This document shows, in pieces, positions 35,614 through 44,289 of a DNA stretch of 64,000 nt. A program made the position numbers and the translations under genes. Positions within the stretch are counted from its first letter, which is position 1, and every line of letters starts with the position of its first letter. This stretch comes from a bacterium C-53. GTDB taxonomy: Bacteria; Bacillota; Clostridia; Lachnospirales; Lachnospiraceae. The stretch lies in contig RAZD01000013.1 in assembly GCA_003612525.1 (NCBI GenBank), positions 1 through 64,000 on the forward strand, read 5' to 3'. A model generated the notes under the pieces. That model did no database searches and was not told where the DNA came from. It saw only the letters and a program-made list of their open reading frames with translations.

Positions 35614-36490
35614 CTCCCTTCTCTGATTCTGTTTTTCGGTTTACAGGCGCTGTCAAATAAATCTGTCTTGCCATTTCTGTTTTCCTGAGATCATCGCAGG
35701 CTTTCCTTGCTGAAGAAAGGTCCTGAAAGATTCCGAAAACTGTAGGACCGCTTCCACTCATCAAAGCGCCAAGCGCTCCCCTGTCTTTCATAAATGTCTT
35801 CAGATCACGAATCACCGGGTAATTTTTCTCGGTCACACTTTCAAGAACATTTCCCATCCGTTCTACGATTTCCAAAAGATTTCCTCTGCCAACCGCCTGT
35901 GCCATACCGTCAATATCCGGATGCTTCTCAATCGTATCCAGGCAAAGATTCTCATACACAAATTTTGTCGAAACATTTACAGGCGGCTTTGCCACAAGAA
36001 TATGGCAATCCGGCATCGGCGCAAGAGGCGTCAGAATTTCTCCGATGCCCTCCGATAAAGCAGTCCCCCTCATAACACAGTACGGCACGTCTGCACCGAT
36101 CTTTACGCCGCGTTCCATAAGTTCTCCCGTAGAAAATCCCATGTGAAATAACTTATTCACCCCGACAAGCACTGCCGCCGCATCGCTGCTGCCGCCCGCC
36201 ATTCCTGCCGCTACCGGAATATGTTTGTCAAGCCGGATGGAAAGTCCCTCTTCTATTCCTTTTTCCTGCATCAAAAGCTTTGCCGCCTTATACACCAGAT
36301 TATTCTCATCATTCGGCAGAAAGCTTAAATTTGTGGATACATGAATGCCAGGTTCACTGCTTTCTTTCAACTCCAGACGATCAAATATTCCTACCGTCTG
36401 CATAATCATCCTGACTTCATGATATCCGTCCTCTCTCTTTCCCACTACATCAAGTCCAAGATTAATTTTCGCAAATGCTTTCAGCTTCAT
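35606..36490 (-). CDS. ispE: 4-diphosphocytidyl-2-C-methyl-D-erythritol kinase
   Basis: 294 residues of the GHMP kinase family. MKLKAFAKINLGLDVVGKREDG is the IspE opening; the ATP loop is IPVAAGMAGGSSDAAAVL, and the C-terminal GALMSGSGPTVFGIF is the third GHMP motif. It phosphorylates CDP-methylerythritol in the MEP isoprenoid pathway, which feeds undecaprenyl phosphate for the wall. The start is the ATG before KLKAFAK; an in-frame GTG six bases upstream is possible. Heads a six-gene run to galU. Confidence 0.95.
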   Translation of the reverse strand: MKLKAFAKINLGLDVVGKREDGYHEVRMIMQTVGIFDRLELKESSEPGIHVSTNLSFLPNDENNLVYKAAKLLMQEKGIEEGLSIRLDKHIPVAAGMAGGSSDAAAVLVGVNKLFHMGFSTGELMERGVKIGADVPYCVMRGTALSEGIGEILTPLAPMPDCHILVAKPPVNVSTKFVYENLCLDTIEKHPDIDGMAQAVGRGNLLEIVERMGNVLESVTEKNYPVIRDLKTFMKDRGALGALMSGSGPTVFGIFQDLSSARKACDDLRKTEMARQIYLTAPVNRKTESEKGDV

Positions 36491-36539
36491 GACCACTCTA
36501 CCCTTCTCTTAGTTTTATGTCTTGTACATAATTTTAAAC

Positions 36540-36548
36540 ATTATACCA
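36540..36548 (-). promoter_or_regulatory. ispE: Extended -10 promoter of the ispE run
   Basis: On the minus strand TGG-TATAAT (box at 36540-36545) is an extended -10 element about 50 bp upstream of ispE. The -35 match (TAGATT, 18 bp away) is weak. It is divergent to the promoter of the plus-strand gene. Confidence 0.55.
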
Positions 36549-36575
36549 TACACAAATCAAATAAATCTAAAGAAT

Positions 36576-36609
36576 CTGAAAATTTTTCCTGAAAAGATAT
36601 AATCTTTTC
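36576..36609 (+). promoter_or_regulatory. Promoter with operator-like dyad centred on the -10 box
   Basis: CTGAAA (36576-36581) and TATAAT (36598-36603) are 16 bp apart. The -10 box is framed by a perfect inverted repeat GAAAAGAT-ATA-ATCTTTTC (36591-36609). The start would be near 36610, leaving a leader of about 90 bases with a CCGGC/GCCGG stem before the ribosome site AAGGAGGG. Confidence 0.55.
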
Positions 36610-36702
36610 TCTTCAGACTCCGATAAATATTATAGAAAACCAATATACCATTACCGGCTGCAAGACGGATCTTCGCCGGCATGAAACCAAGGAGGGAAAG
36701 AT

Positions 36703-37356
36703 ATGAGCACAATATCAAAAATTGGAAGTCCTGTTGATGCAGCTGCTACATATGCTGCCGCTGCCGTACAGCCGCCTGTAACACAGCCTGCTGATACTCA
36801 GGACACAGATAAGAAAGACACAGCCACAGACAAGACAGAATCATCGGGTGTTGTTTATGAACCTGCCAAAAAAGAAGACACAGCGGTTACTACGAAAAAG
36901 ACATACACGCCGAATACTGACCTTATTGCCAAGCTGAAAGCCGATGCGGATGCCCGCACAGAGCAGCTGCGTTCCATCGTCCAGAAATTGATGACAGGTC
37001 AGGGAGATGCTTACGGAAAAGCCAATGATATGTGGCAGTTCCTTTCAAGTGGCAAATTTACCGTAGACGCCGCTACCAAATCACAGGCGCAGAAAGATAT
37101 CGCAGAAGACGGTTATTGGGGTGTAAAGCAGACCTCTGACCGTATTGTAGACTTTGCAAAAGCACTGACAGGCGGCGATCCCAGCAAAATTGATGAGATG
37201 CGTTCCGCATTTGAAAAGGGATTTAAATCCGCTACAAAGACATGGGGCAAAGACCTTCCGGATATTTCTTCCCAGACATACGATGCTGTTATGAGCAAAT
37301 TTGATGACTGGAAAAAAGAAGCAACAACTGCTGATCAGGAAGTTCCTGCAAATTAA
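36703..37356 (+). CDS. Unrecognised soluble protein with low-complexity N-terminus
   Basis: 217 residues, no signal peptide or membrane helix. Residues 1-65 are low complexity (Ala, Thr, Asp, Lys, Pro; for example TQPADTQDTDKKDTATDK). Residues 75-210 are helical and more ordered, with LRSIVQKLMTGQGDAYGKAND and EDGYWGVKQTSDRIVDFAKALTGGD. I do not recognise a family. A strong GGAGGG site, its own promoter with an operator-like dyad, and a clear terminator show a free-standing gene. The start MSTISKIGS with an unstructured front recalls small surface-associated or flagellum-associated proteins of Lachnospiraceae, but this is only an impression. Confidence 0.75.
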   Translation: MSTISKIGSPVDAAATYAAAAVQPPVTQPADTQDTDKKDTATDKTESSGVVYEPAKKEDTAVTTKKTYTPNTDLIAKLKADADARTEQLRSIVQKLMTGQGDAYGKANDMWQFLSSGKFTVDAATKSQAQKDIAEDGYWGVKQTSDRIVDFAKALTGGDPSKIDEMRSAFEKGFKSATKTWGKDLPDISSQTYDAVMSKFDDWKKEATTADQEVPAN

Positions 37357-37379
37357 TTCTGAAAATTTCAAAAATCTGA

Positions 37380-37405
37380 CTGCCGGAGTTATCCGGCAGC
37401 CTTTT
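37380..37405. terminator. Bidirectional terminator
   Basis: Stem CTGCCGGA/TCCGGCAG with a GTTA loop, followed by CCTTTTTCTTTT on the plus strand. On the minus strand the same stem runs into CAGATTTTTG. It serves both the plus-strand gene and the convergent ABC permease gene. Confidence 0.85.
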
Positions 37406-37418
37406 TCTTTTCTCTTAT

Positions 37419-39881
37419 TTATTCACTACACCTTATCGTATCAATCAGACTTTCTTTTCTGATACGATGTCTGATAAAATACGTAATAGCAATCTGCCCC
37501 AGAATCAACGCAACTGTAAGACCAATCGTCTCGACAACCGGGTAATGATAGCGGGAAATACTCATAAACCCTGTTGATTTCGCCTTAAGGAAAACAAGGT
37601 ATCCGAACAGGTTTCCTATGGTCACGGATGCGGCTAATGTCCCTGCCGTAAATATTGCCCCCTCTCCCACGAGCATTTTTGTGAGCTGGCTTTCAGACAG
37701 GCCGACTGCCTGAAGAACTCCCAGTTCGCGTTTTCTTGTAATCACACTGGTAATCATTGTGTTCACAAGATTCATGAAGCCAATTACCGCAACCAATGCG
37801 AGAACCAGATACATCGGATATTTAATCAGGCTTACACTCATTCTGCCCATTGCCATTTCCTCATCCATTGAATACAATCTGAAATATGCCTCCGCATCTG
37901 CAATCTCTGTAAGCGCGTCCTTTACCTCTTCATATTTATTTTGGTCAATGGATATATACAAATCCACTGTGGAATCATATTGAAGGTTCAGTCTTTCGTA
38001 TACCTCTCTTGGCAGCAAAAGCAGGTGATCCCCTCCAACCGGTGAAACCGCGTCAATCCTGACATCCATTGTAAACTGCCGATCTCCGTCATACACAGTA
38101 ACCGGAATGACCGTACCAGGTAACATACCATACATCTCATAAAACACGGTTGTGAGTATGACCCCGTTTCCCGATACCATAGAATCATAATCAATCTTCC
38201 CCGCCTTCATGCCGTCCTCATACTCTTTTACATCTTCTCTCTCAAACCAGGATAGAGAAATCCTGCCACCGTCCTCGAAAAGCTCATTCGAAAAGTCAGA
38301 ACCAATCAGTACGCCTCCCTCACGCTCCACACCCTGTACTCCGTCTATTTGCAGGATGCTTTCTACGAATGCATCACTGAACAAATTCCGCATGGACAGC
38401 TGGTCCAGATTATTTTCCGGGTATTCCTTATCATTACAGGCATAATCCAGCGTAAGGCGGAAATCGCCCTCCTTAATATTTCTCCTGGCCATATCCAGCG
38501 TGCTCATACTGTTCATTGTTCCCGCAAGACTCATAAAAAGGACACAGCTAAACCCCATCGTAAGCATTGTTACAAGCGTCCTTCTACGGTTTTGCACAAG
38601 ATTCGCAGCGCTTAACCGGAATACGTTTACATTCTTGTTTCCCTTTCGCATTTTCCTGCGGCGGCTGCTCTCCTGGTAGCGGATTGCCTCAACAGGCGAA
38701 ACCTTTGCCGCCATCTTCATCGGCCTTATAAGGGACAGATATACCGTCACGAACACAGCCGCCACCACAAGTGCAAGCACCGGCGCTGAAAACATATGGA
38801 GCCTGTCAACCTCATCTGCCACAGTATTTACCTTCATAGCCTCTTTAAAAATAACAGGCAGCGCAAAATATGGAATCAGATAACCAAACACCAGTCCAAA
38901 AGGCACCGCGAAAAAGGATATGCGGAAACCCTCCGTCAAAAAAAGCCTCTTTATCTGTCGGTCGGATGCGCCAAGCGCCTTTAATTTCCCAATCTCCTGA
39001 ACATCCGTAATCACGCTCACATAATAAATACTGTAGATTACAAGACCGGAAAACAAAATAATAATCAGCGAAATCCCCGCAACAACCGCTTTCGTTTCCG
39101 TTCCCATTTCTGTTTGCATAATAAGGTATTCTCTGTTCAGGATGATATTCACCTTATCACATCCGACATCGGCTGCCGTTTCATTTATCACTTTTTCTAT
39201 TTCATCACAATTCAGCCGGTTCTCCCCGACCACTCGTATGTTTGTGTTATAACTGCGCTCCTTATCCGGTATATATGCATTTGCAAGAGCTTCCGAAACG
39301 CTGGCGCCATATGCAATCCTTGTATCGCTGACATCGAACCCCGGCACATCATTCTCTGATAAAATGCCGCAAATCGTAAATTCGCGCGTCTCAATCCTGC
39401 CTTTTCCGCCTGGTCGAAAAGAAATGTGAATTTTATTTCCGATCACAGGCTCGACACCTATTCTTTCAAAAAAAGATTTCGGTCCGCAGATTTCATCCAT
39501 CTTCTGCGCCTCATGGCCTTCAATGAGATTGCCGACGCCATGATAAATCCCCTCTTTCACAACGTCATGAAAGACTAAAAAGCCATTCATTTTCCCATAT
39601 TCCACCGTTGCAAATAATTCATTTATTTCAATTGACTCCACATCCTTATGATTCTGAAGCTTTTTTACCTGTTCTTGTGTCAGACTCTTAAACATAGCAT
39701 GCGTATTTCCATTAAACAACGCCTGCTGACGGTTAATGTTTAAAATCCCTTCCGCTGATGTACCCACACCCATAAGCAAGGTTGTTGTAAGCATGATTGC
39801 AATGGCGGTCAGAATTGTACGGCTTTTGTTAAAACGAAGCCTGCTTATTGCAAGATTTTTTATTGTTGTCATCTCTGCCAC
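37419..39881 (-). CDS. ABC transporter permease, FtsX/MacB-like
   Basis: 820 residues. An N-terminal membrane helix (about 18-38) and a large extracytoplasmic MacB-PCD-like domain (40-265) precede FtsX core 1 (270-395, GISLIIILFSGLVIYSIYYVS). A second soluble domain (about 450-690) precedes FtsX core 2 (695-815, YLVLALVAVIGFMNLVNTMI, then RKRELGVLQAVGLSESQL). The ELG.L.A.G motif after helix starts is typical. Such transporters resist antimicrobial peptides or act on lipids or lipoproteins. It follows the ATPase gene by five bp and is linked to a two-component system. Confidence 0.92.
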   Translation of the reverse strand: MAEMTTIKNLAISRLRFNKSRTILTAIAIMLTTTLLMGVGTSAEGILNINRQQALFNGNTHAMFKSLTQEQVKKLQNHKDVESIEINELFATVEYGKMNGFLVFHDVVKEGIYHGVGNLIEGHEAQKMDEICGPKSFFERIGVEPVIGNKIHISFRPGGKGRIETREFTICGILSENDVPGFDVSDTRIAYGASVSEALANAYIPDKERSYNTNIRVVGENRLNCDEIEKVINETAADVGCDKVNIILNREYLIMQTEMGTETKAVVAGISLIIILFSGLVIYSIYYVSVITDVQEIGKLKALGASDRQIKRLFLTEGFRISFFAVPFGLVFGYLIPYFALPVIFKEAMKVNTVADEVDRLHMFSAPVLALVVAAVFVTVYLSLIRPMKMAAKVSPVEAIRYQESSRRRKMRKGNKNVNVFRLSAANLVQNRRRTLVTMLTMGFSCVLFMSLAGTMNSMSTLDMARRNIKEGDFRLTLDYACNDKEYPENNLDQLSMRNLFSDAFVESILQIDGVQGVEREGGVLIGSDFSNELFEDGGRISLSWFEREDVKEYEDGMKAGKIDYDSMVSGNGVILTTVFYEMYGMLPGTVIPVTVYDGDRQFTMDVRIDAVSPVGGDHLLLLPREVYERLNLQYDSTVDLYISIDQNKYEEVKDALTEIADAEAYFRLYSMDEEMAMGRMSVSLIKYPMYLVLALVAVIGFMNLVNTMITSVITRKRELGVLQAVGLSESQLTKMLVGEGAIFTAGTLAASVTIGNLFGYLVFLKAKSTGFMSISRYHYPVVETIGLTVALILGQIAITYFIRHRIRKESLIDTIRCSE

Positions 39882-39886
39882 CGCCT

Positions 39887-40555
39887 TTACATTACAATCT
39901 TTCCGTCTTCTATAACGATTGTCCGGTCAGCCATCTGTGCAATATCTTCGTTATGAGTAATCACAACGAGTGTTTGTCCGTATTTCTTTGCAGAAAGCTT
40001 TAAAAGTGCAATCACCTCATCTCCCGTACCCGTATCGAGATTGCCCGTTGGTTCATCCGCAAGGACAATCGAAGGCTTTGCCGCAATTGCCCTTGCAATT
40101 GCCGTCCTCTGCTGCTGCCCGCCAGAAAGCGTATTCGGAAGATTTTTCTCTTTCTTCTCCAGTCCCAGTGTCCGCAGGATATCTTTCACAAAACCTTCAT
40201 CCACCTTTTTTCCATCCAGTCCGACAGGAAGTACAACATTTTCCCATACATTGAGCGAAGAAACAAGGTTGAATGCCTGAAATACAAATCCAATCTGGCG
40301 TCTGCGCGTCACCGCAAGCTGTTCCTTCGAAAAATCTGCAATATTTTTCCCGTCTACCCACACTTCGCCCGAAGTCGGATTGTCGAGTCCTCCCAGAAGG
40401 TGAAGGAGCGTTGACTTCCCACTCCCTGATTTTCCTACAATCGACACAAACTCTCCCTGCATAATCTTAAGATTTACATGGTCAACTGCCTTTACAAGAT
40501 TTTCATCTGAGCCATAATATTTACAAAGCTCTTTCGTTTCCAATATTGTTTTCAT
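39887..40555 (-). CDS. ABC transporter ATP-binding protein, MacB/LolD-like
   Basis: 222 residues with complete motifs: Walker [21 protein letters not shown]-loop [17 protein letters not shown], signature [16 protein letters not shown], Walker [13 protein letters not shown], and switch histidine in [11 protein letters not shown]. It belongs to the MacB/LolD/BceA group that works with FtsX-type permeases; the next gene is such a permease. An operator with four phased repeats and a -10 box lies before it. Confidence 0.95.
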   Translation of the reverse strand: MKTILETKELCKYYGSDENLVKAVDHVNLKIMQGEFVSIVGKSGSGKSTLLHLLGGLDNPTSGEVWVDGKNIADFSKEQLAVTRRRQIGFVFQAFNLVSSLNVWENVVLPVGLDGKKVDEGFVKDILRTLGLEKKEKNLPNTLSGGQQQRTAIARAIAAKPSIVLADEPTGNLDTGTGDEVIALLKLSAKKYGQTLVVITHNEDIAQMADRTIVIEDGKIVM

Positions 40556-40589
40556 ATTCTCTCCATTCCAAATCTGTATTTATGATCAC

Positions 40590-40645
40590 AGTATACCGTC
40601 CCAGTCTTACATTCTTCTTGCAGGAAGTCTTACATTTTCCTTACA
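40590..40645 (-). promoter_or_regulatory. Fourfold phased direct-repeat operator and promoter of the ABC genes
   Basis: Read on the minus strand: TGTAAG (40640-40645), TGTAAG (40629-40634), TGCAAG (40617-40622) and TGTAAG (40606-40611), with starts 11, 12 and 11 bp apart. Ten bases after the last is TATACT (40590-40595), a -10 box. No -35 consensus exists; the last repeats occupy its place. This is the usual layout for activation by an OmpR-family regulator, encoded 1.3 kb upstream. The regulator-site link is inferred. Confidence 0.7.
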
Positions 40646-41864
40646 GCGGAAGCTGTATCACAAAAATACAGCCCTTTTCCCGAGCCGAACGCACGGAAAT
40701 CGTGCCGCCCTGCCGATCAAGTATCTGTCGGGAGAGATAGAGGCCGACGCCTGACCCCTCCGTGTTTCTCACCACATCATTTCTTCCGCGGTAAAACCGC
40801 TGAAAAATCTTCGTCTGTTCTTCCTTTGGAATCCCAATTCCTCTGTCTTCCACTTCAACTCTCATAAAACTATAAAATTTCTGCGCCCGTATTGTAATAT
40901 GGTTTCCTTCATACCCATATTTCACCGCGTTGTCCAAAATATTGGCAATTGCCTCGGCGGTCCACTTTTTATCAAGATTTAATACCACATCCGTGAAATC
41001 TTCTGTTATAATTTTTATGTTTTTATTAAGCGCCTTCGCATATATACTGTTTACAGCCTCCACTATAATTTCCGTAAGCGTTGTATTTTCACCGCGCAAA
41101 TTAATAATACCGGTCTCAAGACGGGAAATACATAACAGTGAATCGACCAGCATTTCAAGCTTGTCCATCTGCGTTTCACACCTGTTTAGAAATTCTTCCC
41201 TCTCTTCATCATTATCCGTCTCAATGCACAATGCGAAACATGTTTTCAGCGCACTGACCGGAGTTTTCAGCTGGTGTGAAATATCGGTTACAAGTGTTTT
41301 GGTATGGTCTTGCTCACTTTCCATATATTCTCTTTTCATCTGCAAATTTTCACCAAGTTTTTTCAGGGCATCTTCCAACAGCGGATTGCGAAGCCGATTC
41401 AGCTTCAGCCTGCCTTCTTCAGATTCCACCCCACAATTTCCCGAAAGGCACTTATCCAAAAACAGCAGGAAAATCTCTTCCTGCTCTTTCTGTCTCTGAT
41501 CCGTTATCCGGAGAAAACCATATCCGAATAGTGCAACTATTACAATATACAAACTTAGAATCAAAACAAACTTCCGGACCATAGGTTCATAGACTGCATC
41601 CAGAATCATCGCATCGCCTTCATTATAACCATAACGGTCCAGAATCTTCGCCCCGTTCTCTGCGCCGCTTTTTTCACTGTCTGAAAGTGCATCCATAAAC
41701 ACATTTTCCGCATCCGGATACGCAGGGATCACTCTTCCCGCAAGATTCTGAACAGTCCTTCTCTCATTCTTATAAATTTTGTATATCATACCGTATCCCA
41801 GAATACCTGCAAATACTGCCATTGCCAAAAGCAGAACGGTAAAAATCGCCAGTTTTTTCTTCAT
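40641..41864 (-). CDS. Sensor histidine kinase
   Basis: 407 residues. Two membrane helices (about 6-28 and 110-135) frame an extracytoplasmic segment of about 80 residues. HisKA motif VTDISHQLKTPVSALKTCF carries the phospho-accepting His. The ATPase domain shows the N box ILDNAVKYGYEG, the DRGIGIPKEEQTKIFQRFYRG G1/F boxes and GSGVGLYLSRQIL. It pairs with the response regulator whose gene it overlaps by four bases. The stimulus is unknown; the ABC neighbours suggest an envelope-active compound. Confidence 0.95.
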   Translation of the reverse strand: MKKKLAIFTVLLLAMAVFAGILGYGMIYKIYKNERRTVQNLAGRVIPAYPDAENVFMDALSDSEKSGAENGAKILDRYGYNEGDAMILDAVYEPMVRKFVLILSLYIVIVALFGYGFLRITDQRQKEQEEIFLLFLDKCLSGNCGVESEEGRLKLNRLRNPLLEDALKKLGENLQMKREYMESEQDHTKTLVTDISHQLKTPVSALKTCFALCIETDNDEEREEFLNRCETQMDKLEMLVDSLLCISRLETGIINLRGENTTLTEIIVEAVNSIYAKALNKNIKIITEDFTDVVLNLDKKWTAEAIANILDNAVKYGYEGNHITIRAQKFYSFMRVEVEDRGIGIPKEEQTKIFQRFYRGRNDVVRNTEGSGVGLYLSRQILDRQGGTISVRSAREKGCIFVIQLPL

Positions 41865-42550
41865 TCTATCTCACATTCCTTTTCCCATATATAGCCAAGC
41901 CCGCGTATATTTTTGATCACGCACGGATTTGACGGATCCTCTTCTATTTTTTCGCGAAGCCGCCTTATATTTACCGCCAGAGTATTTTCATCCACAAAGC
42001 TTCCTTCCAAATCCCAGACCGCTTCCAGCAGCTGATTCTTGGACAATATTTTCTGTGGATTCCTCATAAAGCATTCTAAAAGCTTCTGTTCATTTGCTGT
42101 CAGACTTAAATATTCTCCATTCTTCTTCACACGATTTTCAGTGAGCAGAAATTCCACTTGTCCGGACCGGATGATCTTTTCTGCTCTGTCGACACGTTTC
42201 ATGACGGCATGAACTTTGGAAATCAGCACAGATAATGGAAAAGGTTTTGTAATATAATCATCCGCCCCCGATTCATATGCATTAATCATATCAATTTCCG
42301 TATCTCTTGCCGTAAGGAACAGAAACATCACATCTCCTTTCCGCCGTACTCTGTCTAAAAATGCAAATCCGCTTCCGTCAGGCAGCTCTATATCACAGAT
42401 AATCAGTGATACGTTCCTGCGTTCAAAAATGAAACACGCTTCTTCCAGGGAAAATGCCGAATATACCGTATACCCTTCTTTTGAAAGCTTGACGCTGACC
42501 GCGCGGTTCAGGCTGTCATCATCTTCCACCAATAATATTTCTCCGTTCAC
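41861..42550 (-). CDS. OmpR-family response regulator
   Basis: 229 residues. The receiver domain (1-115) has the acidic pair EDDD, the phospho-acceptor Asp in SLIICDIELPDGSGF and the switch Lys in DYITKPFPLSVL. The C-terminal winged-helix DNA-binding domain (130-225) includes LTANEQKLLECFMRNPQKILSK and VNIRRLREKIEEDPSNPCVIKNIRGLGYIWE. Members bind tandem direct repeats with 10-12 bp phasing; such an array lies before the ABC genes downstream. Overlaps the kinase by ATGA. Confidence 0.95.
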   Translation of the reverse strand: MNGEILLVEDDDSLNRAVSVKLSKEGYTVYSAFSLEEACFIFERRNVSLIICDIELPDGSGFAFLDRVRRKGDVMFLFLTARDTEIDMINAYESGADDYITKPFPLSVLISKVHAVMKRVDRAEKIIRSGQVEFLLTENRVKKNGEYLSLTANEQKLLECFMRNPQKILSKNQLLEAVWDLEGSFVDENTLAVNIRRLREKIEEDPSNPCVIKNIRGLGYIWEKECEIE

Positions 42551-42604
42551 TTTCTCTTTCCATCCTTCTTACAATCTATGGCTGTATTATATCGTAAATA
42601 AAAG

Positions 42605-42633
42605 AATCGGTACAGTCTGACACCATACCGATT
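42605..42633 (-). terminator. Probable terminator of the SPOCS-LysM gene
   Basis: An 8-bp stem AATCGGTA/TACCGATT with a 13-base loop, followed on the minus strand by CTTTTATTTA. It lies about 35 bp past the SPOCS-LysM stop. A -10-like TATAAT (42586-42591), with no clear -35, follows and may start the two-component operon. Confidence 0.6.
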
Positions 42634-42669
42634 TCTTTCATTTTTCTTTCATTCTTTCTGACTCTTACA

Positions 42670-44220
42670 TCATCTGACAATAATCAGCCTGTCGCCCGCC
42701 TTAATTTCATCCGACGTAAGCCCGTTTAATTCCTTAATCTTGCCTACAGGCACATAATACCGCTGCCCGATCTGCCAGAGCGTATCATCATTCGACACAA
42801 AATAGCCAACCATTGACGGCAAAGACTTCATCTTTACCGGGTCAAGATCATCAATTTGCAGACCATCGATAATATCCTCCTCAAATTCCTCAAATACGGT
42901 GCCCTGCACACCGACCACTGCTTTTACCTCAATCTCTTCTCCCGAAGTAATCGCCGTTGTCAGCTGCTCAAGACTCACACATATATCACTGATATACTGT
43001 GGCTTTACCCCCTCCGCTTCCAAAACATAATGAAATGGAATGGAACCCGATATATTCACATATGGAATCCTGTCATCCGCCGTAATATACAGAATCTGCA
43101 CTTCCAGAACGCCATCGACTGAAATCCCATGCTCCACCACGCTGACTTCTTCCGCCTTTACCACACCTTCACTGTGACAAATCTGAAGGACACGGGCGCC
43201 CTCCTGTTCCTTCGCAAGCTGACCTCCTATGCGGCATTTGCCCTGATTCCGCATGCAAAGCCGACGGAACCTCCCTTTCGAGAGCTGAGGCGTCACTTCC
43301 TTACTGACACCATACACATCCGAGAGCACAGGTACCATCGTCTCCTCATATAAACAAATATACAAATCCAGTGCCAGCTCAACAGAGATGACTCTGTCTT
43401 CCCCATCCAGATCTTCCACCAGACGGATTTCTCTGCTCACACACGTTACATTTGTATCACTTACATAAGTTTCTTTGCAGTCCTTGCACTCAAGCTCACC
43501 CGAAAACGGGAGGGTAGTTTCATGCCATTGTATCATCCCTTCATCCCCCTCTGCTTCATAGAGGATGAAAAAGACCATCTCCGCATTGATTAAAAGTTTC
43601 CCGTCCTGTGGTTTCACATCCACCGAACCGAGCCTGACGCAGTCCCATAAGATTGTTTTCACATTGGGAAGATTGGACGGAAGCGTTATTTCCTCGTGCA
43701 CACGATACACATCTTTTCTGCAAAAGCAGATTTCAGCCGCCGGAATCTGTTTCTTCCTGTATTCAAGAACCTCTCCCTCTGTCACATCTGTCGTGATTTC
43801 CTGATCTCTGATCTCATCCGCCCTTCCCTTAAGACTCACAATCGCCTGTATATTCAGTTTACGCGAATTAATGATGGATATCGTGATATCATCGATCTCT
43901 CCCGTGACTTCCACGTTTGATTCCGGATTCACCCCTTCCATATGTAATGTTTCTTCCACAGGAATCATACCTTCAAAGCAGTCCAGACTCCTGTCACCCT
44001 GATCCTGTGCATACAGCACCCGATAAACCAGATTTCCTTTTATAAGGATTTGATCCTGAAGCGGTCTTATTTCCGTCAGATGGATTTCTCCTTTTTTAAA
44101 TATGATTCTTCCGATATCAGGCTTGCTGTCGGGAACATTTTCATCTTTGTCCACGGTAAACTGATTAAATGCTTTGGCCGTCTGATAATTCATGTGGACA
44201 TTTTTCTTAATTAATTCCAA
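42670..44220 (-). CDS. SPOCS (DUF3794) and LysM domain protein
   Basis: 516 residues. The N-terminal MELIKKNVHMNYQ and PDIGRIIF segments match DUF3794 proteins of Clostridia, and three beta-rich SPOCS repeats can be traced (about 30-140, 165-290, 330-440). A LysM module closes the protein (about 470-516, YFVSNDDTLWQIGQRYYVP). The domain occurs in spore-coat-associated proteins, which hints at a spore-forming ancestry. TTG is the start: the conserved MELIKKN begins there and GGAGGG lies seven bases upstream. That ribosome site is part of the 3' arm of the pyr terminator. Confidence 0.9.
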   Translation of the reverse strand: MELIKKNVHMNYQTAKAFNQFTVDKDENVPDSKPDIGRIIFKKGEIHLTEIRPLQDQILIKGNLVYRVLYAQDQGDRSLDCFEGMIPVEETLHMEGVNPESNVEVTGEIDDITISIINSRKLNIQAIVSLKGRADEIRDQEITTDVTEGEVLEYRKKQIPAAEICFCRKDVYRVHEEITLPSNLPNVKTILWDCVRLGSVDVKPQDGKLLINAEMVFFILYEAEGDEGMIQWHETTLPFSGELECKDCKETYVSDTNVTCVSREIRLVEDLDGEDRVISVELALDLYICLYEETMVPVLSDVYGVSKEVTPQLSKGRFRRLCMRNQGKCRIGGQLAKEQEGARVLQICHSEGVVKAEEVSVVEHGISVDGVLEVQILYITADDRIPYVNISGSIPFHYVLEAEGVKPQYISDICVSLEQLTTAITSGEEIEVKAVVGVQGTVFEEFEEDIIDGLQIDDLDPVKMKSLPSMVGYFVSNDDTLWQIGQRYYVPVGKIKELNGLTSDEIKAGDRLIIVR

Positions 44221-44275
44221 AAAAATCCCTCCATCTACATACCTTTTCTATAAAGATATGCAGAGGAAGGATTTT
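44219..44275 (-). terminator. Pyr operon terminator that contains the next gene's ribosome site
   Basis: On the minus strand AAAATCCTTCC pairs with GGAGGGATTTT (one G-U), with an inner CATATC/GGTATG stem, then a run of seven T. This is a strong terminator 15 bp past pyrD. The 3' arm GGAGGG is also the ribosome site of the SPOCS-LysM gene, whose TTG start uses the end of the T-run. Read-through transcripts would have that site paired. Confidence 0.75.
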
Positions 44276-44289
44276 AAATACGTAAAAGC

